In this document: positions 1 through 13,554 of the stretch, piece by piece | How the letters are laid out: every line of letters starts with the position of its first letter | How positions within the stretch are numbered: the stretch's first letter is position 1 | Assembly: GCA_002946415.1 (NCBI GenBank) | Contig: NJPS01000049.1 | Span: 1 to 64,000, forward strand | Direction of reading: 5' to 3' | Source: Rutstroemia sp. NJR-2017a BVV2 | Taxonomy: Eukaryota > Ascomycota > Leotiomycetes > Helotiales > Rutstroemiaceae | Length of the DNA: 64,000 nt | Made by a program: the position numbers and the translations under genes | The notes under the pieces: model-generated | Databases searched by the model: none | Seen by the model: the letters and a program-made list of their open reading frames with translations, nothing else | What the model was told of the DNA's origin: nothing

Positions 1-138
1 CCTAACCCTAACCCTAACCCTAACCCTAACCCTAACCCTAACCCTAACCCTAACCCTAACCCTAACCCTAACCCTAACCCTAACCCTAACCCTAACCCTA
101 ACCCTAACCCTAACCCTAACCCTAACCCTAACCCTAAC
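1..138. repeat. Telomere, 23 perfect CCTAAC units
   Basis: The first 138 bases are 23 uninterrupted copies of CCTAAC, the C-rich strand of the TTAGGG telomere. This fixes the window as the left end of a linear chromosome. There is no degenerate transition zone: the repeat changes to unique sequence within a few bases. On the minus strand the repeat has no stop in the frame of the neighbouring helicase gene. Confidence 0.99.
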
Positions 139-3100
139 AAAAACTTCTGCTTCCCTACCCGAACCTCTTCCCACCTGCTGCAAACCTGCTGTGTCACGCC
201 ACAATCATAACAACTTGTATACTCCTGAAACTGGATCTGCTGTAATACTTGGACTTCTATGTACACCAATTCCTGCTCGGTATCCTCGTATGCATCCAAC
301 CGATGCTGGAAATTCACGGGGCTCCCGGTATATTTCCGGATATAACACAACGGGCACTTCCCTACCTACTGGTCCAAACGATTCTCTATATCCTATATCT
401 CGCCACCTGCTTGTCGCTTCTGTGCCTGCCCCTGGACCCACTGCTGTTGCTGCTGGCTCTGCTGTGATACGAATAATCCACGTTCTTATAGACTGATCCG
501 GTGGGCTATCAACCCTAGGTCCAAACTCTCTATACTCTCCTAGGATCCTGGAGGTGATGAACCGGGAATGGGCCCTGGGCTGCTCGGAAACCTATAGCTT
601 ATAGGAATACTACTGCTAGGTATATCGATAGTACTGTCTATAGTATAGTCGATTTACCGGTCTTGCCTTGTGTACTTGTATAGGATGTATATTTGCTGCT
701 GGATGTCTAATTCGTCCATTGTGGTATCGCTAGCCTAGTATATATTATAATGCTCTTCCTTGTCCTTATACCTTACTTGATCGATTCGCCTATCTATTTC
801 TTGGTCCAAATATACCCGGCGATACCGGGCTCTGCTTATAAATCGCTCCATTTTCTGTTGTTCGATCTACTACTTCTCCTGAACTGTTATGGAAATATGG
901 AATAGGCCCGGCTGGTGCTATATATATACCTATACTTTCTATAATATCTCTTGTCGTCTTACCGGTATCATAATAATGGCTTCACTCTACTACCCATCCT
1001 ACCCTATATACCTACTCTCCTAATTGTAATTCCGTATCTGGTAAATCGGCCCTATATACACTACCACCTGTATATCCGGCCGGTCGATACCTAATCCAAA
1101 TATATTGGTAGCTATAACTACTTATCTATCGGTACTTTCCTATATCTTCCGGATCTTATCTTTGATAGCGGCCTCCCCTATATTACGGTAATATATATGA
1201 TACTCTAATATATAACTGATCTTCTATATAGTGATAATACTACTACTATATATAATGATCTTCGCGGATATAGTATATTCTTCCAACTTCTGCTCTACTA
1301 ATCGATATACAACTATAATCTCCCTTTATCTATATATATCCTTCTCCTCCTCCTTGTACTCTACTATAGTATATACAATGTTCGGATAGCTGATAGGGGA
1401 CCAGAATATATATACCTTGTCGACTAGGATCTATATAATCTTCATAAACTCGGGCTCGATATAAGGTAGTAATATAGTTATCAAATATACTATCTACAAC
1501 CCTTATTCTATCAACTTCCTTACTTGCTGTATCTTGGGCCGGAACTCGGTAATACTATTCAATACTATATGATACTTGTCAAATACAAATCGCTTTAATA
1601 AATATAACTTTTGTAACCGATCCAAAAACGTTCCAAATATCTTACTAATTATAGTCTCCGGTATAACAATAACTATCTAGCTAGCAGAATGGTACTAGCA
1701 GGGATCCTACTTAATATACGAAATCCTTACCTGCTAATATCACTCTATTATATACTTCTATAACGATACTAATAGGCTGATAACAATAGTTATCCCGGAA
1801 CTTATACTCTTAGCTAGTAACTAGAACAACAATATCTTCTCTACCCTGGTATCTATTATAGCTATAATAGGGCTCTAGTGCTTTATAATGATATACAATA
1901 TAGACTCTTATAATCCCTGGAACCGTATTGTACTTCCTAATATCTTCTCCAATATAATATAGATATCGATATTATGTAATTGCTTCTACTGGGCTTACTG
2001 TATATCCTGTATCTCCTCCTTATATATCTACTGTTTTTGCTTGGCTCTTCTATTTATATCTACCTCTTGATAGGTAGATAGAAACCCCAAAAAACAATAC
2101 TATATATAGCTGATATATCGGAACTTCTTCCGATAGCTGATGATGGAATTGTTACCTTTTATCAACTTTCGGGTGTAAATCATACCAGCTATATAGATTC
2201 TATAACCGGCTTACAAATCCTATAGATCGTCTCTCTCAGTATTATCCTTATCCTATCCCTTACTCTTATCTAATACTATCTTCTCCTCCTCGAATCGGTC
2301 CTCGCAACAATACCGCCGGGATATAGCAATAGCAATCTGGCGATATATACTAATATTCAATCTATCCACCTCCATCCATTATATAGTACCTTCTTTTAAA
2401 ATCTTCTGTACTTATTCGGATATCTACGAACGGGACTACTACTAGACCCATAATCTCTACTAACCTTACGATTTATCTGTACCTTTATCTATACCCTCGT
2501 CTATACTCTTGTCTATACCCTTATCTCTTAGATTATCCCTCTTCTATTCTCGGGTAATATTCTTGATCTCCTTCAACGATAGTGGTAATTTCTATTTCGA
2601 TCTTATCTACTACTAGTACTCCTTTTTCTCCCTATCTCTCTATACAAATAGACTACTACTTAGCCTTCCTATTATCTGGAACTATATCTTCTCCCAAAAC
2701 AGAATTACCAACTACAAATAATATACTAATAACTCTTCTATCTCATATAGCAAATACCAGTATACGATCTTGATATTACTACTACTCCGATACCCTTTGT
2801 AGTATATAACTATAAATATAACTAATCCCTTCTCGATGAAAATATTCTGAATACCCCTGTATACTGTATTCTTCCACTATATACTTAACAACTCTAGAGT
2901 ATAGATAGGTTATCTACTATACAAATATATCAATATCTATAATAACTTCTGGAACTGTTCTATATAATACTGATATACAACAATAGCTTCCTTCTTCTAC
3001 CTCTCTGCCTTATCTATAAATTGCTCTTGCAACTGCTCCTCCTTATATATTCTCTTATACAACTACTACTATTTATATATAGCGAATAAATTCCGCTTAT

Positions 3101-5150
3101 CCTCCAAAAACAACTACCCCATCCAGATCTCGGATAGCTAGTCTACTATATAGTCCTATAGGATCGGGGATATTTATATTATATTTATATCTCTATCTCT
3201 ATCTACCTTTACAACTATCAACTTCTCTAATAACTCCTCTTGAGCTTCCTCTACCAACTTATGAATTATCCTACAGAATTGGTTTATACTAAACCGGATC
3301 TTGGGATATAATATATTATCCCTAATCCACTAGATCTTCTCTTCGGTAGTGATAGTATACTGGATCTTGAAACCGTATAACCGGCTGCAATACAACTACT
3401 ATATAGGCCGGAAATCCTGACCACTATAGACTATAGTTATGAATGAACACACCAACCCCCGGATCAATATATAATAGCTAGATACTTTCTCCTAGGTAAC
3501 CTCGGTACTCTACCTATACTCCTCGTATTATATAATAGTCTCCTATCGATACTTATATATCTCTTGAACGACTATCAACCAGGCCAATTTAATCATAGCC
3601 GAATATTTGGGTATATAATCCTCGGCATCCAACTACCCTTCGTCTTCCCGCATACCTAAAATAACCAATCCACTAATCAATACACTCTTATACTCGTTGT
3701 CTTGTAATAGCTGATTTAACAATGTAATCTATACTTGCAAAATCTGTTGCTGAATCCGGCCTATCCACTCAATCTCTTCGTCCGATTCTCCCTCTTCCTT
3801 CTTTGCCCCGCTCTCTGAATATCCCCTCTTTTCTGCCCTATTTCCTGAATCTCCCTTCTCTTCTACCCCGCTTCCTGAATCTCTCTTTTTCTTTTCTATT
3901 CTACTTCCTGAATTTTCCTTCTCCTCCCCTGCCCTGTTTCCTACCCTGTTTCCTGCCCTGTTTCCTACCCTGCTTCCTACCCTGTTTCCTACTTTGCTTC
4001 CTGTTTTGTTTCCTATTCTGCTTCTTACCCTGCTTCCTACCCCGTCTTCTGCCCTACCTCCTACCCCGCCTCCTACCCCGCCTCCTACCCCGCCTCCTAA
4101 ATCTCCCTTATACTTCTTCTTCTATTATACAAACTCCTCTATATTCGTCTATACCTCAGTAATAGCTATCTGCTATCTCTCTATCAACTTAAATCCTAGC
4201 TGCTTCTCGGATTCAATATCTTTATACCGGAAAATATAATATATTAACTACTTATAAACCTCTATATACCGCAAAATAGTAGTAATATCTATCCAACTAT
4301 CAAATAGTATCCGGATATCTTTATCTACCTCCTTTCGGTTTACCTCAAACAATACTTCTAACCCTATTACCGATCGAATATAATGATACTATATATCTTG
4401 AATCAACTAATCAAATACCTTATATAATACTTCCAACTCGGGCTTATTGTCCTTCACAAAGGTAACCAATACTTGCAATTTCTTCTAATCCAATATACCC
4501 AAATACTCGATCTATCCTACCCGATATAACTATGGATTGGGCTCTCGGGATTCCTCCGGTTCGGTGATCTGGTAATAGGCTTCCTCTTTAGCTTATTATA
4601 TCTCCTGGTTTAATTGTTTCTTAATAGCCTCCAAATCGATATTTTCGGATAGTATTACGGGATGGGATCCTGTTACTTGAACCTCAAAAAATACAGAACC
4701 AGATCCTTTAGGGAAAAACTACTAGCAATATATAGAAATCTATAGTATAGATATTTTGTAGTCGATCTGTTATCTTCCTCTTTTCCTAGTATTAATCTAA
4801 CTATATTCTTCTCGATAATACTTTTGAATAGCTTGATATTGGCAACTAATATATATATATAGGACAAACAGGTACTTCTTCTCATCGATCCGGGGTAGTC
4901 CCAATTCGGGAATAGAAGGCGGAGTAGGGGTAATCGGGATAGATAACTTATCTAACTCAACTCGACCTAAAATCAACTTTTCGATCCGGTTCACTTTATC
5001 TGTAATCCGCTCTCATACTTCCTTGGTTATATTATGACTGTTGGAACTACTCAAATAGCGGACAATCTGGCTGGGTAATATAGTATATTGGTATATAGTG
5101 CAAACCACGACCTTGAATATAGACAAATGAATAAATAGATCTATAATTTG
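139..5150 (-). pseudogene. Telomere-linked RecQ-type helicase (TLH), RIP-degraded, running into the telomere
   Basis: Transcribed toward the telomere. I recognise helicase motifs in order on the minus strand. A decayed Walker A (seen as TRVEKILLF) lies near 1831-1855. IVIVIPETIISKIFGTF is followed by FDKYH in place of the DECH box at about 1569-1580. A TATLP-like motif III follows near 1480, ATNIFGLGIDRPDI (motif V) near 1060-1110, and the GRAGRDG/SEAIIM block near 960-1000. Upstream, 3200-3390 encodes an open TLH-type domain including YGFKIQYTITTEEKI and KIRFSINQFCRIIHKLV. A C-terminal Cys-rich domain (KCPLCYI, CYDCGV, CSRW) ends at base 139 against the telomere. Many in-frame stops and G-to-A/C-to-T changes point to RIP. 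The first exon is uncertain; similarity continues to about 5.1 kb. No intact product is possible. Confidence 0.88.
3810..4112. repeat. 12-bp minisatellite inside the TLH pseudogene
   Basis: Tandem units of 12 bp (consensus TTTCCTACCCTG, later CCTCCTACCCCG) run from about 3928 to 4100, preceded by longer degenerate units containing TTCCTGAATCTC. On the minus strand, the helicase sense strand, the unit reads as Gln-Glu-Thr-Gly repeats. That suggests a low-complexity hydrophilic spacer in the N-terminal part of the protein. Open frames on the plus strand here, rich in Leu and Pro, are by-products of the repeat. Confidence 0.85.
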
Positions 5151-5158
5151 ATTCTTTC

Positions 5159-5206
5159 TTTGAATACTGTTTTGAATATTGCTTTGAATGCTGCTTTGAA
5201 TGTTGA
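5159..5206. repeat. Four 12-bp TTTGAATNNTGN tandem units
   Basis: Four consecutive 12-bp units (TTTGAATACTGT, TTTGAATATTGC, TTTGAATGCTGC, TTTGAATGTTGA) followed by two weaker copies. It lies at or just before the 5' end of the helicase pseudogene. The function is unknown. Confidence 0.8.
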
Positions 5207-6349
5207 TTTCAATTCTTCTTTCAAAAACAAACCTTCTTTACTTCTCTTTCCCCCTTTTTATATCTAACTACCTTTATATATTCGGTATCTATACTCTGCT
5301 CTCTATATATAGAATAGTTGGTTGTTATTTTCTATTTATACTTTTATACTTTTACCCTAATATTCTACTGATTTGGCTTGTATATAGATAGACTAGCTTC
5401 TGTACTGGTGGATATGGTCTATATATAGACTTACTCTATCAAAAATCGACGACGATAATGATCTTTTGGTATAACTTACCTTCTAATGGGGTTTGGGGGG
5501 AATACTTAACAGGATAAGTATTGTATAGATTGGATTTAACTTATACTCGAATTTGAACCGGATCCGAGCGATATTGTAGTGGGTATAAACCTAACTCTAA
5601 CAAATGAATTTTATCAAATAAATCTTATAGCCTCGGCAAATCGATGCTAAAATTTTGCGGGGGAATCAAATGAATCTAATATAAGATTTATTTAACAATT
5701 ATAGTTAGACTATTCTTGGATCTGCCTTCCTTAGTACTTCTATTTGCTCCTTATCAATATTAACCTCTTCTATATCTATTTCCTCATCTGATTTATCAGT
5801 TGCCTCTACTGATAGTCTCTTCCAATTACTAGTATAAGGGATCTTCGGAACAATTATCTTCTTTTCCTTTTGGATTCTTTCTTTAAGAATATATTGCAGA
5901 TCCTTCTATTATTCCTTAGTAGCTAACTTCTTACTACTGCGAAAGATAACTATATATATATTGATCTCATTTTCTAGTTCTTTATTATCAGATCCTTCTA
6001 TTTGCACTACCTCCTCTAATATTCCTCCAATAGATATAATATCTGTAGGACAACCTAGTACTATTCGTATTTCTATCTGGTTTGTAGCAATAGCCTTTAC
6101 TTACTAATAGGCTACTATTTGCTAATATTCACAAATAATATCTCTTCCCTTTACCCCTCTAGAAACCCAAACTACCTTATTCTCTTTCTCTACCTTTCTA
6201 TAGTATATTCTCTTTTCCAGTATTTCATATACCAGCCCTTGTTCCTGATCAATAACAAAATCGGGATAATCTCTCTGAAAATACCTTTCTTCTTAGCAAT
6301 AAAAACAAATTACAGTTCGAGAATGGTAAAGCTCTCCTATATAAATACT
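5207..6349. other. AT-rich spacer, no gene seen
   Basis: TA-rich degraded sequence with stop codons in all frames. No conserved protein motif was recognised. It may include the pol side of the gag remnant to the right, since that gag reads leftward, but I could not confirm pol motifs. Confidence 0.4.
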
Positions 6350-7290
6350 AGTTTCTATAATCGGTCTATAAGATAGATATAATATATTAACTCTCTCTAT
6401 AGTACCGGTTAGATATATACCTCGATTCGCTCTACCAGGCAGATTAAACCTAGCTTATTAATTATTTGGAATTGTATTCGTTATTGTCCTTACTGATATA
6501 GCTAGTAATTCGAAAGCTCTTATTAGGTCCTTAATCGTTCTATAGATGATTTCGTAAGACTACTAACTGATAACAGATATAGCAAATTGTTTCTCTTTAG
6601 GTACCTATACTATATTCCCAAACTGGTCTACTAGCTGACTTAATACTTTTTATCTCCGGATATCCGAATCGAACTCTTGTACTATCTTGTTACTCTCGAA
6701 GATCCTAATAGTAGTCTTGGTTATCTCATTATATACTATAATAGCTAGCTCTTCGATATTGATCTTGAGCTTCTATATAACTTTGCTTCGAATTCCTTGA
6801 GAGAGACTATTTAAGAACTAGATTCCTCTTATATAGCTCTCAATTTGATTCTTTTTGAGAAGAGCAGTAGATATAACTGAAAATTGGTGGATATATATCT
6901 AAGTATCTATTTTAGTATCTCTCTTCTTATCCTTCAGTATTTCTAAAAGATATAAGAGTTTATCTGTTAGATCGAGTTATGATCCTTGTACTCGGATATA
7001 AGAGTAGTATACAGCTTAGTCTAGTCTTGATCTACCTATTCCGGCAAGATTTTGATATACTATCCTATTACTAGATTATAGTATCTTGATAGTTATTTCA
7101 CTTTCACTTTATTCTTTTACTTTGTATCTTCTATCTGATTTTCAAATCTCTCCAAGAACTCTATAATATTATATCCCTCAAAGTACAGAGCTCTAGGACT
7201 CTATAGTAGAGGAACCGAAGATACTATCTTAGTAAATATTATAAATATAGATTAGTAGCTAACTTCTTATATAATCTCTAGATTTGCAGA
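6350..7290 (-). mobile_element. RIP-degraded retrotransposon gag remnant
   Basis: The minus-strand translation at about 7080-7200 gives ALYFEGYNIIEFLERFENQI. It is followed at about 6965-7080 by RYYNLVIG, YIKILPE, VDQD and TLISEYKD, separated by stops. This pattern (aromatic-X-G-X-N followed by EFLERFE, then LPEW and EYKD) is that of a fungal LTR-retrotransposon Gag. It does not match the gag of the larger Gypsy element at 22 kb, so it is a different family. It is probably truncated, because no pol was recognised on its 3' (left) side. The limits are approximate. Confidence 0.55.
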
Positions 7291-8149
7291 AAAGGAAGAG
7301 AGAGATATAGATACTTCTAAGAAATCTTCGAGTAGTATAAAGTTCTATAGTCTAATCAATAACAAATTCGAAAACCGATAACCAATTTGTATTATCAGGA
7401 GAAGTATCAATACTATATCTTTTATAGTAGCCTATCCTACTTTCAACAAATCAAAGTTTTCTTTTATAGTATATCCCCTTACTACTGTATATTCTATATC
7501 CTCTCCCGATTTCCTCTCTACTTATTTCCGCTTTATATTTATCTCCTTAATAACTATCTTTATACTTATTCTTGTAACCTATTCCTATATAAAACTCTAT
7601 CTACTCTTATGAAAACCTCTAGCTAATATATCTCAAAATCTCTATTTAGAGTAAGAATTTTTTTTATCTAACAAACCCTTTCTATTTGGGAGCTTAACCT
7701 TACTTCCTTTTCTCTAAAAGCCTCTATTTGCAAATACTGAACTTTCAATAAACAATATACTCGATACTAATGAAACCGACTCCCTATCTCAAACTTATAC
7801 TTCTGGATAGTAATGTAGTATATATTATCCTTAACTATCGTTCTCTATATAGGTTACTAATATAAAGGAATACAGATATACTATCGATATATATAGTAAA
7901 CAATATTATAGATACTACTGTTCAGTAATAAGAGTAAGTAAGGGAGAAGAAGATATTGATTATAAGTATCTATACTAGTACTAGATATAAGAGGTGGAAT
8001 CTCGGAATAGAAAAACATTTAACTTAGCTGCTAGGTATATACTATAGCTTCAACCTCGTTATAATACTTGAGAGATAAGTATTACTAGTATATTGTTTAT
8101 AGTAGTTTTTTGTATATTACTTAGATACTAACTTAACTATCTTGATCTT

Positions 8150-11100
8150 CTAGTCTTATTTCTTCTATATAATTAATAACTTGTTACCTTCTTGAATTAG
8201 ATAATATCTATTGAAGGTTAGAGAACTTATAGATATAAGTACTTCTACTAGCTTTGCGATAAAGCTAGCTTTTCTTAGTTTTTGTACTTCCTTGTTATAG
8301 AATACTTTATTTTCTAGGATAAGTATATCATCGGTTTGTAGAACAACTACCGCGAATATATCCTGAAATATAGTAATCAAGAGATATAGATTATACAAGA
8401 ATATTTCTATATCGAGTTTCTCGTAGTGATATATATAGTATATAACCTACCAATATATACCTACTTCTATTATACTATATAGAGGTTTGTAGATAATTAT
8501 TATTATTCCTTTAGAATACTAGTATTCGATTTATCTTGGTAACCTAACAATAATTGTATAGGCTAGTTCGGTAGTCGATTATAGATATACTTATATAATA
8601 TTATATATATTTACTTTCATCTTTTATACTTGGAGTATAGGAACTAATACTTCTAGTAGATATTGATTTGATCTCTATACTATAGGTATTTATATGAAAA
8701 TACTCTCTTTACCTTAATTGTTATATTCTTGTACTATAAGCCTACTCTTTTTATATAGAGTTGATATTATTTTGCCCTTCACCTTATTAACTAATCTGGT
8801 ATTAAAGATATATCTCTTATATATAGCTAGATCATACTATACTATTTCGAAGATACTATAGATAATCAAGTTATCAATTTCTATCTATTGAGAGAGCTTG
8901 AAGGATATTTCTACTATAGTAATAGTACCTTATATATATAATTACTATATTAGATTATAATTGCTTTACTCCTTCTTTATCAAGAATGCTTCTATATATC
9001 GGAATAGGATAATAACTTACAAGATTAACTTCTGGGAAGCTGTTATACTATCCTTTTTGTAGCTAAACTGAGTAGAAGGGAGTTTAGTTTCAATTTGGTA
9101 TTCTAGAAGCTCTTCTAAATAAAAGGGTTTAATAGATATCGTTCTAAAGTAGATCGGATCTATTAGTATCTATATAATTCTATCTTTTTTTTCTATATCG
9201 ATAAGTTTGAATAATTCTATCTATCTACTCTTTTCTCTGTAAATATATATATCTGATTAGAGGAAGAAGTTAATTAGATTAGAGATTTATAGATTATTCC
9301 TGACTTCTAATATATCCTTTATCTATTATTAAGTATTATATTTCTTAACTTCTATTATTGCTTTATCGATTATATCTACTTATATATATATAGATAGTAA
9401 TAGGACTGATTGATAGTTAAGCCGGGGGTAAGTACCAAAGATTAAGAGAATAGGTATTAATCTATTCAATTCTACTATATTATTGATAGCTTTAATAGCT
9501 ATTTATAGGATATTATCCCAGAAGATCTATTTATCCTATAGCTCTTTACTTAGGATCTTATATACTCGATAAAGAGAAGTATAGTAATATTCAACTTTAC
9601 TTATACTATTATATATTTCGATTAATATCTCCTTTATTTCGGAGTCTATAATATATATATTTTGCTAGAACTTATTAGATACGAAGTTGGTTTCTATATT
9701 ATATATAATATAATCTAGTAGTTCCTAATATATATTAATCTAATATATATATATAGTATTCTATATAGTTTTCATTAAGATATTCTTTAAGAAATATACT
9801 ATATTAAATATTATTACTTCGTCTATAAGATAAAGTACTAATATACTTCCTAAGTATATAATATCGACGATAACAGTATAATTGAAGTCGATATTATCCT
9901 TAATTATAAATTTGAATCTACCTAGTAACCTAGTATATAACTAATAGTACTTATAGTATTTAGTAAGGTATTCAAATATATATATATTAATATCCTCTTA
10001 CTCTGCTTTCTCCAGTAGTAGTAATAGCTTATATATAGATAAGTATTCGAAATATCGATATAGCTATTTCAGTTCTTTTTCTATTATATATACTTATATA
10101 ATTACTTCCTCTTTCTTTAGAAATATCCAAGGATATCTCTATTTCTAGATAATAGAAACAATATTATCTCTTTATATAAGGATATTGTATAAGTTATTAA
10201 ACTATATATTTATCTTATCTATATCCTGGATATAGTAGAGAAAGAAGGTATTGGCTATAACAATATAGAAGGTAATTATATCTACTAGTATACTAACAAT
10301 AGTAGTACCTTTAATACTTGCTATTCCTTTCCCGAAACAGATTATATAGTTCTTGTTATTTGTCTAGATAAGTATAATACTAGGGTCTTCTTATTATAAT
10401 ACTTGAAATTGAGATTCTTCTGTTATCGAGATATTAGATACTCTACTATCTGATATAATCTTCGGGAACTTAACTATAGAATATTGCTTCTCAAATATAA
10501 AGACCTCTTTATATTATATTTAAGATAACTTCAAATTCTCTTATATAAATAGGTATATAGTACTTTGATCGAGAAATATATTTATTACTTGCTAGTTATC
10601 GATTAGGCTAAATTCTGTAAGTATCTATTTATATATATTTCCTTCTTGATTCTCTAGTACTTTTTCTTCTTACTATTTTTCTTTATACTAGATATACTAG
10701 TCTGTTTTACTATTATTAAAGCCTTCTTCGGTAATTAGTTGCTCTTTATATTTGTTAAATACTTTCTTTATTTCTATACTAGGATAGTTTATAGATTAGT
10801 ATTCTTTCTTTTTATATATAAGGTACTTCTTTCTAGATTATTCTAGGTATTTACAGAATACTTATACTCTTGTAGTCTATCTTCTTTAAGTAGAGAACTA
10901 TTATAGAGTATTATAATTATAACGGATATAAGATCCCTTATACTTTCAGTTAACCTAGTATTGCTTATCTATAATAAGTATAGTAGATTACTAATAGTTA
11001 TATATAGTAGTAGTAATAAAGTTATATAGATCTAAGTATACTAACTCAAAAGTATCTAACAACTTATATAGTATAAAGCTATAGTTAGGTATATCTTAGT

Positions 11101-11900
11101 ATATATTAAGAACTTAATTCTATAAATTATATTTATTCTAATACTTATATAATAAGCCCTTCTATAGAATATAGACTTTATCAAAGAATAGCTTAAGATA
11201 TTATATCTTAGTCTTATTAGGATACTACTATTGTACATTTTGGTATATAATAGATCTCTATTCAGAAAAATAAATCTACTTTCTATTATTTATTTCGAAG
11301 TACTTCTGGATTATATCTTATATTATATAAAAAGAGAAGTTCCTTTTTAAAATCTGATTGAAGAAATAATCTAATATCTAATTTCTCAAGATAGATAAGA
11401 ATCCGAAGATATATATTTCTGGAGATAAGCCTATTTTTGTATAATAGTCCTAGAAGATTCTAAGCTTAATATCGATTATTTTATATATCTTATCGCTATA
11501 CTTCTTCTAGTTATCATTTAAGAACTTATATAGGTTGCTAAGCTACTTGCTATATACTGAAGAGTTTTATATAGTGATAATTGCGAAATCTAAAACAGGA
11601 TATAGAATACTACTGATATAGCTAGAAGGATTCCAAATAGGGATAGAATACTGAATCTAGACTTTCCTATCAATTTCTGGTATATATACTAGTTTCTCGG
11701 CCTCCTACTATTTTGGTAGGTTTCAGTTTATATCTGGGGTTATAGAAGAGATCTGTAGTACTTCTATTATAAGTCAAAGAAGACTAGTTTGCTTATCTAA
11801 AACCTTTGCTTTAGAAGATCTATAGTAGGTCCCAAATTATTAGAACTCTTCTTCTATCTATTTATAGAATTTCTTTTCTTTAAGAAGTATTATAAAGATC
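8150..11900 (-). mobile_element. Copia-type (Ty1) retrotransposon, RIP-degraded gag-pol
   Basis: A minus-strand open stretch at 8165-8398 contains VVLQTDDILILENKVF then KEVQKLRKASFIAKL. This matches the reverse transcriptase catalytic region of fungal Copia elements, where LQTDDTLIL replaces the YVDD box. At about 9390-9560 the minus strand gives AIKAINDTVELNRLIPIL then FGTYPRLT, matching the end of the Copia integrase (LVPTLLVFGAYPR). Weaker gag-like sequence, with IGLSPEIYIFGFLSIL and FFNQILKRN, lies near 11100-11400. Order and strand agree with gag-IN-RT. Stops occur throughout. LTRs were not identified. Confidence 0.7.
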
Positions 11901-12289
11901 TTAGTATATAATCTATCTTTAATAATATTTTGAATAAATACTCCTTATTCTATTATATATACTTATAATTGATAGAAGAATACTATATTAGCTAGAGTAA
12001 ATAGCTTTTCTATTTATCTTTCGAAATCATTATAATATATAATCTATAAATTATAATTAGTTTTTTTTACTTATATAGTCTATATAATAAATTGGATGAT
12101 ATAGATAGTAATAGTAATCTTTATATAGAATAACTTATCTAAGAAATCGTAGTTCTCGTAGAGTAGTATAATATTGATTATATATTAACTTCATCCTTCA
12201 GGAATATAATCTTAAGATATTATTATAGATATAGGTTACTATATATAGATCGAGGTACCTTACTAGTCTGTAGTTGAAAAGGATATTTA

Positions 12290-13440
12290 GCTAATAACCG
12301 AAATATATAATAATATCAATAAAATCAACTACTGATCAATATTGATTGGATCTTCTAATAAAAGTAATATACTCAAAAGAAGGAAAATCCAATAAGGTTA
12401 TATAAATTTATACCGATATTTATCTAGGATACTAGGTTGAGTATACAATAGCTAGCTTATATTAATAGATAAAATCATCTTATATTTCTATAACTAACTA
12501 ACTATATAATAGCTTATTTATAGTATATAATAAGTATATTCCGAAGCTCCTTTTAATACTCTCTGGTACTTCAGTTTTAGTATATATAAATATATAAATA
12601 GATATACAGCAATCTAAAATATATATAGCTATTTTGATAAGGTATATTTTATATCTAAGATATAATAGTTTATACAGTTATTGCCTAACCGAAATACTAA
12701 TGTTCCGATATTGGTACTAAAATCGAATACTAGTACTATATTTTCTCTATTCTTATTAATCCTAATAGCTACTATATACTTTGTTTATAATCTAGGATTT
12801 TATCTTTCTATTTCTTTAAGAAGTTAGTTATTTATAAGCTCTATAATTATCTATCTAGGTACCTTGAAAACTGTTATATCTACTATTTGCTCTTTGCTTT
12901 TGGTATCCTTGTTAAGTACTTCTTTTAGCTCTATTCTGCTCTGTTATTTCGCTTTAGTTTCCTTAGTAATAAATATTAAAACTATCTTCTTTCCTAGAAA
13001 TATATAGATTCCTTATATTACCTCTTCGTTTATTATCTAGTTGATTTCCTTTATTAGGATCTTGTTTAGCTTTATAAATATAGCTTTATTACTTACTATA
13101 AATAGTACTTCGCGTTCTTTATATACCGATAAGATATTCTTAGCTATATCAGCTTAAGTCTCTTTTGGTTTCTTATATAGAATATCTCTTTTCTTCTTCT
13201 TGAACTCTATAAATACCTCTTCTATATACTTATAGAGTATTTACTCTCTATTCTAGTTTCCTTAATCTTTTACTAGTTCTTGGATTATATTCTATATCTT
13301 CTTTTCCTTTTCTGTAAACTTAAGTTTCGCGAGAGCTATACTTATAATCTCTATTTTTGTTTTCCCTTTCTTTTCTATATATATTTTCTTTATATCAGTT
13401 TTGTATTTATATACTTTTACCTATATTAGCGAGTTCGAAA
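12290..13440 (-). pseudogene. Degraded coding sequence, possibly LINE (Tad-like) ORF1
   Basis: One minus-strand frame stays recognisable for about 350 codons with scattered stops. It is Lys/Glu-rich, with KEREVLFIVSNKAIFIKLNK followed by GIYIFLGKKIVLIFITKET. The layout (charged N-terminus, EREVLI-type strand, short beta-rich repeats) resembles ORF1 of Tad-type non-LTR elements, but no Cys-knuckle was confirmed. It lies between the Copia-type element and a Gypsy LTR. The assignment is tentative; it could be another retroelement gag. Confidence 0.3.
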
Positions 13441-13554
13441 CCGCTATTATTTCTATAGCTAGTATTATATCAAGCTATAGTTTGTTAGCTTATAGGCTTG
13501 CTAAGCTCTTGAATCTAATACTAGGATTAATTGTAGTTTATAGTTAGCTTCGAA

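Noticed and set aside
3928..4112. CRISPR-like array
   Set aside because: Eukaryotic telomeric context, contiguous 12-bp units without unique spacers; it is a minisatellite.
3803..4239. Leu/Pro-rich open frames on the plus strand
   Set aside because: They are translations of the 12-bp minisatellite on the antisense strand of the helicase pseudogene.
5200..8000. Hydrophobic plus-strand frames such as 5200-5391, 6119-6376 and 7387-7626
   Set aside because: Ile/Leu/Tyr/Phe-rich low-complexity products of AT-rich, RIP-eroded DNA. The minus strand of this stretch holds the real, decayed gag sequence.
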